Part shown: in pieces, positions 16,779-25,913 of the stretch
How the letters are laid out: each line of letters opens with the position of its first letter
Numbering within the stretch: position 1 is the first letter of the stretch
Source of the DNA: an uncultured Maribacter sp.
Lineage (GTDB): Bacteria; Bacteroidota; Bacteroidia; Flavobacteriales; Flavobacteriaceae
Direction: 5' to 3'
Assembly (NCBI RefSeq): GCF_947500985.1
Contig: NZ_CANMTX010000003.1
Coordinates: 434,001 to 498,000, forward strand
Length of the DNA: 64,000 nt
Translations under genes and position numbers: made by a program
The notes under the pieces: generated by a model
Told to the model about the DNA's origin: nothing
Seen by the model: only the letters and a program-made list of their open reading frames with translations
The model's database searches: none

Positions 16779-18560
16779 TTACATGCGCTCAGGCACTTCA
16801 ACACCCAATAATTTTAATGCATCTTGTATTACCTCTGCTACTTTCTTAGATAACTGAACACGTAATACTTTCTTCTCATCGTCAGACTCGCCAAGTATCG
16901 AAACTTGCTGATAGAACGAATTAAATTCCTTCACCAAATCATACGTATAATTGGCAATCAATGCCGGACTATAATTCTCCGCAGCTAATTGAATGATATC
17001 TGGGAAGATTTGAAGTTGTTTAATCAGCTCCTTTTCTTTCGGGTGCAATTCTGTAACCTTGGCATCCTTAGAAATATCGATACCCATGCTTTCTGCCTTT
17101 CTCAAGATAGACTGAATACGTGCGTAAGTATATTGAATAAACGGACCTGTGTTACCTTGAAAATCTACCGACTCTTCAGGGTCAAATAAGATTCGTTTTT
17201 TAGGATCTACTTTTAATATGTAGTATTTTAAAGCACCTAAGCCAATCATCTTATACAACGATTGCTTTTCTTCCTCATTATAATCTTCAAGCTTACCTAA
17301 TTCTTCAGAAATTGTAGCGGCAGTTTGGGTCATATCCGCCATAAGATCATCAGCATCAACAACAGTACCTTCTCTACTCTTCATTTTTCCACTAGGTAAA
17401 TCAACCATACCATAACTTAGGTGGTGTAATTTGTTAGACCAAGAGAATCCGAGTTTTTGTAGTATTAAGAATAATACTTTAAAGTGATAATCTTGTTCGT
17501 TACCAACAGTGTACACCATACCATTTACATCTGGGTGGTCTTTTACACGTTGTATAGCAGTACCAATATCTTGGGTCATATAAACCGCAGTACCATCTGA
17601 ACGAAGAACAATTTTCTCATCTAATCCGTCTTCGGTTAAATCGATCCAAACACTACCATCTTCTTTTTTAAAGAAAACTCCTTTTTTTAATCCCTCTGCA
17701 ACAACATCTTTACCTAAAAGGTAGGTATCACTTTCATAGTATAGGTTATCAAAATCAACACCTAAATTTTTATAAGTCACTTCGAAACCTTTGTAAACCC
17801 ATCCGTTCATGGTTTTCCAAAGTTCAACGGTATCGGCATCACCAGCTTCCCATTTTAAAAGCATATCTTTTGCTTCTAATAAAATCGGCGCTTCTTTTTC
17901 TGCAATTTTCTGATCGGTACCTTCAGCTACTAATGTTGCTATTTGTTCTTTATACGCTTTATCAAAAGCAACGTAATAATTACCAACTAACTTATCGCCT
18001 TTTAAACCTGTAGATTCTGGCGTTTCTCCGTTTCCGAATTTCTGCCAAGCCACCATACTCTTGCAAATATGGATTCCGCGGTCATTAATAATCTGGGTCT
18101 TGTACACTTTTTTACCTGATGCCTTTAAAATTTCAGCAACGGAATATCCTAATAAGTTATTACGAATATGACCTAAGTGCAATGGCTTATTGGTATTAGG
18201 AGAAGAATATTCTACCATTACGGCATCATCAGACTCCTTTACAAATCCGAAATTCTCCACTGAAGAAATTGAATTGAAAAAATCTAAATAGAAACCATCA
18301 TTGATAACAATATTTAAAAAGCCTTTAATCACATTAAAGCCTGCAACGGCGTCTACATGTTCTTCTAAATAAGCCCCAATTTGCTCACCAATTTGAACCG
18401 GATTACCCTTTACCACGCGCAACATCGGGAAAACCACAATCGTGATATCGCCTTCAAAATCTTTACGGGTAGGTTGAAATTCTACATTTGGCAATTCTTT
18501 GTCAAAAATAGATTTAACCGCTTCTTTTACTTTATCTGATAGTACCTCTTGAATATTCAC
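16779..18560 (-). CDS. argS: Arginyl-tRNA synthetase
   Basis: Class I aminoacyl-tRNA synthetase charging tRNA-Arg, 593 aa. The Arg-tRNA synthetase N-terminal domain is followed by SSPNTNKPLHLGHIRNN (HIGH motif as HLGH), a KMSKS-like KMKSREG, and the DALR anticodon-binding domain at the end (NTGPFIQYTYARIQSILRKA onwards). There is no ATG at the start: GTG at 18560 gives the usual flavobacterial beginning M-N-I-Q-E-V-L, while TTG at 18563 would add one residue. A -7 box TAGTTTTG lies about 22 nt upstream. Confidence 0.96.
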   Translation of the reverse strand: MNIQEVLSDKVKEAVKSIFDKELPNVEFQPTRKDFEGDITIVVFPMLRVVKGNPVQIGEQIGAYLEEHVDAVAGFNVIKGFLNIVINDGFYLDFFNSISSVENFGFVKESDDAVMVEYSSPNTNKPLHLGHIRNNLLGYSVAEILKASGKKVYKTQIINDRGIHICKSMVAWQKFGNGETPESTGLKGDKLVGNYYVAFDKAYKEQIATLVAEGTDQKIAEKEAPILLEAKDMLLKWEAGDADTVELWKTMNGWVYKGFEVTYKNLGVDFDNLYYESDTYLLGKDVVAEGLKKGVFFKKEDGSVWIDLTEDGLDEKIVLRSDGTAVYMTQDIGTAIQRVKDHPDVNGMVYTVGNEQDYHFKVLFLILQKLGFSWSNKLHHLSYGMVDLPSGKMKSREGTVVDADDLMADMTQTAATISEELGKLEDYNEEEKQSLYKMIGLGALKYYILKVDPKKRILFDPEESVDFQGNTGPFIQYTYARIQSILRKAESMGIDISKDAKVTELHPKEKELIKQLQIFPDIIQLAAENYSPALIANYTYDLVKEFNSFYQQVSILGESDDEKKVLRVQLSKKVAEVIQDALKLLGVEVPERM

Positions 18561-18581
18561 CAAAACGTTTAATTAAGGCTG

Positions 18582-18589
18582 CAAAACTA
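18582..18589 (-). promoter_or_regulatory. -7 box of argS (TAGTTTTG)
   Basis: Minus-strand TAGTTTTG matches TAnnTTTG, giving a leader of roughly 15 nt before the GTG start. No clear -33 TTTG is seen at the expected distance. Confidence 0.5.
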
Positions 18590-18676
18590 ATCATTTTTTA
18601 GGCTTTTAAGGTAAACAGATGCTGTATTCATTTGGCATTTCGCTAACTTTAATAAAAACAACGTAATTGAATTCGT

Positions 18677-19102
18677 ATGCTTGTAAATGTATCTTACAAC
18701 AATAAAGAGGCCACTAGAAAAATAGATGATGCGGTCGGTAAGCCATTTACCTTAAAACAACGATGGGCAATGGGCGGTATTGGCTCTCCAAAATTGATTA
18801 TTACAGAAACAAGTGTTGAGATAAGAAATCTGCTAATTCTAGATAATAATAGAGATACCTGTAATATAGAAATGAGACCTGATGGAATCATAGTTGGGTT
18901 TAGGTCATTATTAGAATCTTATGCTTTGGTGATACCATACTACAAACTCTCTATGTATAAAGGTGAAGCGACTGTATATTCAATTTACCGCGACCATCAT
19001 TTTATTAAAGTGGAGTCTGACACCAAAGCAGTACAGAAATTCTTTAAAAAAATATTAGGCTACAAAGCCGATAACGCACCTACCTCTATAGAAGATTTAT
19101 GA
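18677..19102 (+). CDS. Conserved-looking hypothetical protein
   Basis: A 141-residue soluble protein with no signal peptide or membrane segment. It begins MLVNVSYNNKEATRKIDDAVGKPFTLKQRWAMGG and is mixed alpha/beta with several strand-like runs, such as LIITETSVEIRNLLIL. Its ATG to stop overlaps the SDR/DUF2867 gene by 4 nt (ATGA), so the two are translationally coupled and probably functionally linked. I do not recognise the family. Confidence 0.75.
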   Translation: MLVNVSYNNKEATRKIDDAVGKPFTLKQRWAMGGIGSPKLIITETSVEIRNLLILDNNRDTCNIEMRPDGIIVGFRSLLESYALVIPYYKLSMYKGEATVYSIYRDHHFIKVESDTKAVQKFFKKILGYKADNAPTSIEDL

Positions 19103-20535
19103 AAATACTACTTACAGGAGCCAATGGTTATATAGGTATGCGTATTCTACCGCAGCTTTTAGAAATGGGACATGAGATAGTTTGCGCTGTACGTGATGAA
19201 ACCAGACTTTCTGTAGATAAAGAGACTAGGCAACAAATAGATGTCATTGAAATTGACTTTCTAGAAGAACCTAAAGAAAATGTAGTGCCCAAAGATATTG
19301 ATGCCGCTTATTTTCTAATTCACTCCATGAGTTCGTCAACACAAGATTTTGATGAAATGGAGGCTAAAACTGCTGAAAACTTCAACAAATATGTTGCAAA
19401 CACACAAATTCAACAGGTAATTTATTTGAGCGGTATTGTGAATGACAACAACCTTTCTAAACATCTACAATCTAGAAAAAATGTAGAAGACATTTTATAT
19501 CAAGGTGACTTCAACTTAACCGTTTTGAGAGCAGGTATCATTGTAGGATCAGGAAGTTCTTCTTTTGAAATTATTCGCGATTTGTGTGAAAAATTACCGG
19601 TGATGATTACCCCTAAATGGGTATTGACAAAAACTCAACCCATTGCCATACGTGATGTCATTGCATTTCTAACAGGAGTTCTGGGAAATGAAAAAACATA
19701 TAACGACTCCTTCGACATTGCAGGACCAAATGTAATGACCTATAAAGAAATGCTGCATAAATATGCCGAAGTCAGGGGATTCAAAAACTGGATTTGGACC
19801 GTACCTGTGATGACTCCAAAACTGTCTTCTTACTGGTTATATTTTGTAACCTCAACCTCATATAAGCTAGCGTTGAATCTAGTGGACAGTATGAAGATCG
19901 AAGTAGTGGCAGAAGACACGCGATTACAAGATATTCTTGGCATTACTCCCCACACCTACAAAGAAGCCATTGATTTAGCCTTTAAAAAAATTGAACAGAA
20001 TTTAGTCATTAGTAGCTGGAAGGATAGTATGATCAGCGGGCGATTTGTAGATAATCTTGAAAAACACATTCAGGTACCAAAATATGGAGTACTGAAGGAT
20101 CATAAACAACTGAAAATTTCGAACCCAGAGGAAGTATTGGAACGTATTTGGAGCATTGGCGGTGAAACCGGATGGTATTATGGAAATTGGCTTTGGAAAA
20201 TACGCGGATTTATGGACAAACTTTCTGGAGGTGTTGGTTTAAGACGTGGTAGAACGCATGCCCATAAAATATTTGCTGGTGATTCTTTAGATTTTTGGCG
20301 AGTGCTCTTAGCAGATAAAAAAGCAAAACGACTACTGCTATTTGCCGAAATGAAATTACCGGGCGAAGCTTGGTTAGAGTTTAAAATAGATGAGAACAAT
20401 GTGCTACATCAAACCGCGACTTTTAGACCACGTGGATTAAGAGGTAGATTATACTGGTACAGCATAGTACCGTTCCACTACTTCATTTTTGGCGGAATGA
20501 TCAAGAATATTGCTAATCAAAAAAATGCTAAGTAA
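19099..20535 (+). CDS. SDR-family NAD(P)-binding protein with DUF2867 C-terminus
   Basis: Residues 1-~300 are an atypical short-chain dehydrogenase/NmrA-like Rossmann domain: LLTGANGYIGMRILPQLLEMGHE gives the TGxxGxxG nucleotide-binding loop, and the segment IQQVIYLSGIV holds the strand at the usual active-site position. The C-terminal ~150 residues (GGETGWYYGNWLWKIRGFMDKLSGGVGLRRGR...) match DUF2867. Length 478 aa. The combination is widespread in Bacteroidota and Actinobacteria without a defined substrate. It overlaps the preceding gene by 4 nt. Confidence 0.85.
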   Translation: MKILLTGANGYIGMRILPQLLEMGHEIVCAVRDETRLSVDKETRQQIDVIEIDFLEEPKENVVPKDIDAAYFLIHSMSSSTQDFDEMEAKTAENFNKYVANTQIQQVIYLSGIVNDNNLSKHLQSRKNVEDILYQGDFNLTVLRAGIIVGSGSSSFEIIRDLCEKLPVMITPKWVLTKTQPIAIRDVIAFLTGVLGNEKTYNDSFDIAGPNVMTYKEMLHKYAEVRGFKNWIWTVPVMTPKLSSYWLYFVTSTSYKLALNLVDSMKIEVVAEDTRLQDILGITPHTYKEAIDLAFKKIEQNLVISSWKDSMISGRFVDNLEKHIQVPKYGVLKDHKQLKISNPEEVLERIWSIGGETGWYYGNWLWKIRGFMDKLSGGVGLRRGRTHAHKIFAGDSLDFWRVLLADKKAKRLLLFAEMKLPGEAWLEFKIDENNVLHQTATFRPRGLRGRLYWYSIVPFHYFIFGGMIKNIANQKNAK

Positions 20536-20550
20536 CACTAAGTACTTATA

Positions 20551-22725
20551 TTAAACCTTCTTCGAAAGTTTTAAAGGCAACTCTGTTAATCTTTCTCCCG
20601 TTAATCTTCTAACAGCATTAGCAATAGCAGCACCAATTGGTCCTAAAGGTGGCTCACCTACTGCACCTGGTGTATCTTTACCTTGCAGTAAAACCACATC
20701 AATTTCTTTAGGTGCATTCTTCATCAAAGCCATTTGATAAGGTCCGTAAATTGTTGGAGTTAATTCTCCATCCTCCACAAACATTTGCTCGTAAAGCACA
20801 GCACTCATCCCCATAATTACACAACCTTCACATTGCGCACGAATCTGATCAGGATTAACCGCTAAACCTGGATCCATGGCAACGGTTACCTTATGCACTA
20901 TAATTTCATTATCTAAAATAGAAACTTCAGCTACTTGCGCACATGGCGTATTTGCATCTATTGAGGCAGCAAAGCCCATAGCACGACTATCTTTTACCTC
21001 TTCGTTATAATTAGCTTTTTCAGCAGCGGCTTTAATTACATTTTTTAAACGATTATCAATAGGTTCATCTGCTATTTGATGCAATCTAAAATCGACCGCA
21101 TTCTTATTCGCTTTTAGCGCCATTTCGTCCATAAAACTTTCCATGGCGAATGTATTAGCCAACAACCCTAGACTACGCCACCAACTGGTAGCAAAAGGCA
21201 ACTCAACATGCCAGCACTCCGCTTTAAAATTAGGTATAGCAGTATATTGAATGAATCCACCACGAATGGCACCAACATCGGCACCTAAAAAGTTAGTAAG
21301 TGCATTGGGTATCAATGCAGAATCTGTAGCAACATCACCACTCACGAATTGATGTTCTAGTCCGTCTAGATAACCTTCCGCATTTAATTTTCCTTTTATA
21401 ACATGATGTGTTGGCGGTCGAAACATATCATGCTGAAACTCTTCTTTTCTACTAAAAAAGTATTTAACAGGTTTACCGACAGCTTTAGACATAATAGCAG
21501 CCTGCACAGCATGTGGTGTATGTAATCTTCTGCCAAAACCACCACCCAAATAAGTAGGTACTACATTAACCTTTTCCGCATCTAAATCTAATCGTTTTGC
21601 AACCTCTTTTCTTGTAAGACCAACAACTTGAGTTGATATTTTTATAGTAGCACTATCGCCATCAACAAATGCAACAACCCCATTTGGTTCAATTTGAGCA
21701 TGCGCCCCAATCGGACTTCTGAATTCTAAAGTGACTATTTCATCTTGATCATCAAAAGAATCTCCGTTCTTTTGAATCACAGAAGAATTTCCGTTTCCCA
21801 CGGTCATCATTTTGACAATTGCGTCGGTATTTAAATTATCATAGCTATCCCATGTAACGATAATGGCATCTTTTGCTTTCTCCGCTTCTAGCATAGAGTT
21901 TGCCACTACACCTACAAAATCATCTTCAACAACAATCTTAACTACACCAGGCATATGCTCTGCTGCTTTAGTATCTGCACTGACGAAAATTGAACCTATT
22001 TTCGTAGGTCTAACCACGGCACCATAAAGCATATCTGGCATTTCCGCATCCATACCGAATATCGGATCTCCGTATACTTTCGCATCCAAATCAACCCTAG
22101 CAATTGGTTGACCTATGTATTTATAATCTTTAGCTTCTTTCAATACAGGAACATCTGGCACTTCCCAATTCTCAACTCCCTCTGCCGCTTGAGCATAAGT
22201 CAATGTTTTTCCGTTGCCGGATATAACGCCATCTACAACAGAAAGCTGATTGACATCTACATTCATCTTAATAGCAGCTTCTTTTAAAAGCATTACCCGA
22301 AGCATGGCAGAAAGTTCTCTAAGCGGTTTCCACAGTCCAGATATAGAAGTACTACCACCAGTGGCAAAACTATCTACATTTCCAGTTGATGAAGCTGCAT
22401 GTACTACTTGAATTTGATTCATGGATACAGACAATTCTTCGGCAGCCATTTGGGCAATACCGGTAAATGTGCCCTGCCCCATTTCCATTTTCGGAGAATG
22501 TAATAGGATGTTATTATCAGAAGTTACCTCAAACCAAATCATTGGTTGGTCAATATTATCTAGATAAGGCGCTTCAAGTGAATTTACCACGCCTAAAATT
22601 TGACGTCGAATAGGACTTCTAAATAAGTAGGCACCAATAGCTACCACACCTATGGTTCCTAATCCGCCTTTGACCAAAAATTTTCTTCTAGACACTTTCT
22701 TTGAATCTTTTTCTTTATCAGCCAT
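20551..22725 (-). CDS. Molybdopterin-binding subunit of a periplasmic aldehyde/isoquinoline-type oxidoreductase (IorB-like)
   Basis: Large molybdenum hydroxylase subunit of 724 aa. The N-terminus carries a twin-arginine signal (KVSRRKFLVKGGLGTIGVVAIGAYLF), so the folded cofactor-loaded enzyme is exported by Tat. Family motifs include SPKMEMGQGTFTGIAQMAAEEL, the molybdopterin-loop GGGFGRR and PGAVGEPPLGP, whose Glu is the catalytic base position in this superfamily. The frame is open to a TTG at 22728, but the ATG at 22725 is 3 nt after the [2Fe-2S] subunit stop. Substrate is unknown: isoquinoline 1-oxidoreductase, aldehyde and nicotinate enzymes share this architecture. There is no FAD subunit, consistent with electron transfer to the cytochrome c encoded upstream. 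Confidence 0.9.
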   Translation of the reverse strand: MADKEKDSKKVSRRKFLVKGGLGTIGVVAIGAYLFRSPIRRQILGVVNSLEAPYLDNIDQPMIWFEVTSDNNILLHSPKMEMGQGTFTGIAQMAAEELSVSMNQIQVVHAASSTGNVDSFATGGSTSISGLWKPLRELSAMLRVMLLKEAAIKMNVDVNQLSVVDGVISGNGKTLTYAQAAEGVENWEVPDVPVLKEAKDYKYIGQPIARVDLDAKVYGDPIFGMDAEMPDMLYGAVVRPTKIGSIFVSADTKAAEHMPGVVKIVVEDDFVGVVANSMLEAEKAKDAIIVTWDSYDNLNTDAIVKMMTVGNGNSSVIQKNGDSFDDQDEIVTLEFRSPIGAHAQIEPNGVVAFVDGDSATIKISTQVVGLTRKEVAKRLDLDAEKVNVVPTYLGGGFGRRLHTPHAVQAAIMSKAVGKPVKYFFSRKEEFQHDMFRPPTHHVIKGKLNAEGYLDGLEHQFVSGDVATDSALIPNALTNFLGADVGAIRGGFIQYTAIPNFKAECWHVELPFATSWWRSLGLLANTFAMESFMDEMALKANKNAVDFRLHQIADEPIDNRLKNVIKAAAEKANYNEEVKDSRAMGFAASIDANTPCAQVAEVSILDNEIIVHKVTVAMDPGLAVNPDQIRAQCEGCVIMGMSAVLYEQMFVEDGELTPTIYGPYQMALMKNAPKEIDVVLLQGKDTPGAVGEPPLGPIGAAIANAVRRLTGERLTELPLKLSKKV

Positions 22726-22728
22726 CAA

Positions 22729-23220
22729 TTATAACTCTTTAGATTCACTAATTACCTTCTCTGCTTGCAACTCCGCCGCCTTATGAATGGCTTTTCGCAT
22801 TCGGTAGTAGGTACCACAACGACATACATTTATAATGTTCTTATCAATATCTTCATCTGTTGGTTTAGGTACCTTATTTAATAAAGCAGCCGTCGCCATC
22901 ATAAATCCTGGTTGACAATAACCACATTGCGGTACAATCTCTTCGACCCAAGCCTGTTGAACAGGGTGCGGATTTTCTCTATCTCCCAACCCTTCTATCG
23001 TAGTCACTTTTTTTCCTTCTGCAAACTTTACGGGGTATGAACAAGACCTGACCGCTTCACCATCTACATGCAAAGTACAGGCACCACAAGCCGCTTTTCC
23101 ACAACCGAACTTTGTACCCTTTAAATCTAAAGTATCTCTAACGACCCAAAGTAAAGGTGTGTTTTCATCTGCTATATCTACGGTTTTTAAAACACCGTTT
23201 ACAGTCAAGGAAATTTCCAT
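22729..23220 (-). CDS. [2Fe-2S] subunit of the molybdenum hydroxylase (IorA-like)
   Basis: Small iron-sulfur subunit of 163 aa. The plant-ferredoxin-type cluster site is [22 protein letters not shown] and the second, C-terminal cluster site is [10 protein letters not shown]...CRCGTY, the two-cluster layout of xanthine-dehydrogenase-family small subunits. It has no signal peptide, so it probably crosses the membrane by hitchhiking on the Tat-targeted large subunit. It lies between the cytochrome (9 nt upstream) and the large subunit (3 nt downstream) in one operon. Confidence 0.94.
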   Translation of the reverse strand: MEISLTVNGVLKTVDIADENTPLLWVVRDTLDLKGTKFGCGKAACGACTLHVDGEAVRSCSYPVKFAEGKKVTTIEGLGDRENPHPVQQAWVEEIVPQCGYCQPGFMMATAALLNKVPKPTDEDIDKNIINVCRCGTYYRMRKAIHKAAELQAEKVISESKEL

Positions 23221-23229
23221 AAAATTTTA

Positions 23230-23841
23230 TTATTTAGAAGGTATTACTGCTCCGTCAGCAAACCAGTTTTCAACAGCTTTCTTAAATTCTTCTTTTGAAA
23301 CTGGTGGTATCGTTCTTGGCTCACCATCTGCATCAACGCCAGGTTCCCATGCCCAAAGCACCAAATCATCTTCGGTCATATGTTTAATAAGCTCTTGATG
23401 ACTTCGATTACCATTCGTATTCTTATCAAGTAAGCGTTCTGCAATTTGCGCGCGAGTAAGTCCTTCCCAAGCCATAGAAGCTGGTGCTAATGCCCAATGC
23501 GGAGCACCAGGCACACCAGAATTTAGATTATTCTCAGATTGATGACAAGTGTTACAGCTAGTCGCTTCAAAACCATGGTCATCTTCACCCCTTGCCATTC
23601 CAAAATAATGAGGATGGCTTTCATCGCCCTGTTTTGGTATGTGATCACTAGGATGACAATTCATACAACGTTGATGGGTAAGTACATCCATCATCTTATT
23701 ATAAGAATCGTCAGATTTTGTCTCATTCACTACCTCATTTTCTACATGTGAATAACCAGATATTTTCGGAGTATTTGCAAATACAAGTATAGCACCAACA
23801 ACAAAAAGTGACACAAAAGTGTAAAATGGTTTCAGCTTCAT
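23230..23841 (-). CDS. Di-haem c-type cytochrome of the molybdenum hydroxylase operon
   Basis: A 203-residue exported protein. An N-terminal hydrophobic segment (FYTFVSLFVVGAILVFA) is a signal peptide or anchor. Two CxxCH haem-attachment motifs, CMNCH and CNTCH, are about 40 residues apart, and several His and Met residues can serve as distal ligands. As first gene of the operon with IorA- and IorB-like subunits, it probably accepts electrons from the oxidoreductase in the periplasm and passes them to the respiratory chain. That role is inferred from gene order. Confidence 0.87.
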   Translation of the reverse strand: MKLKPFYTFVSLFVVGAILVFANTPKISGYSHVENEVVNETKSDDSYNKMMDVLTHQRCMNCHPSDHIPKQGDESHPHYFGMARGEDDHGFEATSCNTCHQSENNLNSGVPGAPHWALAPASMAWEGLTRAQIAERLLDKNTNGNRSHQELIKHMTEDDLVLWAWEPGVDADGEPRTIPPVSKEEFKKAVENWFADGAVIPSK

Positions 23842-23931
23842 AATTAAAATCTGATTTCTATGAAGATAACGAAAGGCTTTGACTTTTTTTAACCCATTAA
23901 AACAAATAATTAAATAGGCAAACCAAAGGAT

Positions 23932-24861
23932 TTATTTCTTAGGAAGAAAAACCTCTGCCATCATACAACGCGCACTACCACCACCACATGTTTCAATAGT
24001 ATGTAATGAGCTATGTAGAATAGCGCAATGATTTTCTATTTGAGCTATCTGCTCTGATCGCAAGCTATTATATGCCGCAGAGCTCATAACCATATATTTT
24101 TTGTCATCACCACCTAAAACCTGAAGCATATTACCAGCAAAATGATGCATTTGCTGTTCGGAAATATTAATTATTTCTTTTCCATCTTTTTTGAGATGGT
24201 CCAACACATTTTTTCTTTCCTTTTTATCATCAATAGAATCTGTACAAATGACAACAAAATTTTCTGCCAAAGCCATCATTACATTTGTATGATAAATAGG
24301 TAATCGCTTACCATCTACTGACTGATTTGCTGTAAAAATAACTGGGAAGAAATCAAAATCTTCACAAAATTCAATAAACAAATCTTCATCTGCACGTTCA
24401 GATAATGCGCAATATGCCTTTTTGTTTACTCTATCTATTAATATGCTACCTGTACCCTCAAGAAATAATTCTTCTTCTTCAGCAGAAGTATAATCAACGA
24501 CATCATTGATTTTAAAACCGTTCTGTTCTAATATTTCAAAAATATCTTCTCTACGTTCATTTCTTCTATTCTCAGCAAACATTGGGTAAACACCGACTGT
24601 ACCATTTGCATGAAAAGAGATCCAGTTATTAGGAAAAATACTATCTGGAGTGTCTGGCTCTTTAGTGTCCTGAACAACGATAATATTAACTCCCTTATCC
24701 TTTAATACGGATACAAAGGCATCAAACTCTTTTTGAGCTTTCTTATTTATCTCTTGATTCTTCATATCAATATCTTCCATAAAATAGTTATTGACAGCGG
24801 TCTGCTCGTTCATTCTAAACGACACCGGACGAATCATGAGTATGGTATTTGTTATTTGCAT
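23932..24861 (-). CDS. Amidinotransferase-fold hydrolase, CtlX-like (citrulline/arginine-related)
   Basis: Guanidino-group-modifying enzyme superfamily member of 309 aa. It begins with TNTILMIRPVSFRMNEQTAVNNYF and shows FPNNWISFHANGTVGVYPM (catalytic-site Asn/Asp region), the acidic LFLEGTGSI, a His in YHTNVMMAL and the Cys nucleophile in the C-terminal GGGSARCMMAEV. This layout resembles the CtlX citrulline-utilisation hydrolase group rather than classic arginine deiminase. A second enzyme of the superfamily is 43 nt upstream on the same strand, so the two are likely an operon. Substrate is not proven. Confidence 0.82.
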   Translation of the reverse strand: MQITNTILMIRPVSFRMNEQTAVNNYFMEDIDMKNQEINKKAQKEFDAFVSVLKDKGVNIIVVQDTKEPDTPDSIFPNNWISFHANGTVGVYPMFAENRRNERREDIFEILEQNGFKINDVVDYTSAEEEELFLEGTGSILIDRVNKKAYCALSERADEDLFIEFCEDFDFFPVIFTANQSVDGKRLPIYHTNVMMALAENFVVICTDSIDDKKERKNVLDHLKKDGKEIINISEQQMHHFAGNMLQVLGGDDKKYMVMSSAAYNSLRSEQIAQIENHCAILHSSLHTIETCGGGSARCMMAEVFLPKK

Positions 24862-24904
24862 AGGGGATAATAATTAAATTTTCTTTTTTAATAAATCTTT
24901 AAAA

Positions 24905-25819
24905 TTAAGCTCTTATTAAAGGCAGAGTACTACAACGTAACAACCCTTCTTGTTTTGAAATTTCGGCATACGCAATTTCTTCTACAGTAAAACCTTGTTG
25001 ACGTAACCAATTATTAAGACGTGTGAAATTACGTTCAGATACAACAACATCTGGTGAAATAGAAAATACGTTACTATACATATGGTACATTTCATTCGCA
25101 TCTATTTCAAAAATATTTTCTTTCCCAAAAAAGTCTACCAACCACTGATATTCCTCTTCTACAAGAAATCCATTTTTGTGTAAAATTGCTTTCCCTTTTC
25201 CTAATGGTTGAAAACAGCAATCTAAATGCAATGCATTCTCTTGCGCTATAGTATTAGACTTTCTTAATTCAAAAGACTTAATAGTTTTGTTCGGAAATTG
25301 TTTCGTTAAATATGCAACAGCAGCTTCATTTGTTCTCGCAGTTATATATGTAGAATAATCTGGTGCTGTATAGGTACCTACAAAAATATAATCGTTCCAA
25401 GGCATAACATCACCACCTTCAACATGAACGTCTTCTGGAGGAGTTAAAATATTATCATCATCAATTTTATCTAAAACATGTAAAATTGCTTCTACTTCTT
25501 GTTCTCTATCAGGTAGTATATTTGCTTTGATAAGTTTGTCTTCAATAACAAAAGCAATATCTCTAGTAAATATTTGATTACAGTTTTCAAGAACTTCGGG
25601 CCTAAAGACCTTAACATCATATTTCTCGAACACTTTTCTAAAACCTTCCATCTCAGCAACCATATCTGATTCAACAGGGTATGTACCAGCTTTAATATGC
25701 TCTGCCGATTTTGGATCATAAGCTTCCTCAATAGTAGGCGTAGGCCCAGAACTTTTAGCTATCCCTAATACAACCGCTTTTAACAGAGAAACCTCATCTT
25801 TGATATGTAACTGTAACAT
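24905..25819 (-). CDS. Amidinotransferase/DDAH-family hydrolase
   Basis: A 304-residue member of the amidinotransferase/dimethylarginine dimethylaminohydrolase superfamily. Visible features are NQIFTRDIAFVIEDKL, the catalytic-acid region VHVEGGDVMPW, the His in ALHLDCCFQPLGKG and the C-terminal nucleophile Cys in EGLLRCSTLPLIR. It probably hydrolyses or transfers a guanidino group from arginine or a methylarginine. Its start lies just after the gltA terminator, and it leads the two-gene unit with the CtlX-like gene. No arginine-pathway transporter or regulator is next to it. Confidence 0.83.
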   Translation of the reverse strand: MLQLHIKDEVSLLKAVVLGIAKSSGPTPTIEEAYDPKSAEHIKAGTYPVESDMVAEMEGFRKVFEKYDVKVFRPEVLENCNQIFTRDIAFVIEDKLIKANILPDREQEVEAILHVLDKIDDDNILTPPEDVHVEGGDVMPWNDYIFVGTYTAPDYSTYITARTNEAAVAYLTKQFPNKTIKSFELRKSNTIAQENALHLDCCFQPLGKGKAILHKNGFLVEEEYQWLVDFFGKENIFEIDANEMYHMYSNVFSISPDVVVSERNFTRLNNWLRQQGFTVEEIAYAEISKQEGLLRCSTLPLIRA

Positions 25820-25855
25820 AAGTTTTATTTTAAATATGATTTAAAAAAATGGCAT

Positions 25856-25897
25856 AAAAAAAGCCCCTTTAAAAATTAAAAGAGCTTTTTGTTTTTT
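25856..25897 (-). terminator. Terminator of gltA
   Basis: On the minus strand AAAAAGCTCTTTT pairs imperfectly with AAAGGGGCTTTTTTT across an AT loop, ending in a T run. It lies between the gltA stop (25914) and the next gene start (25819). Confidence 0.75.
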
Positions 25898-25913
25898 TGA
25901 TAACGGTAGCAAT

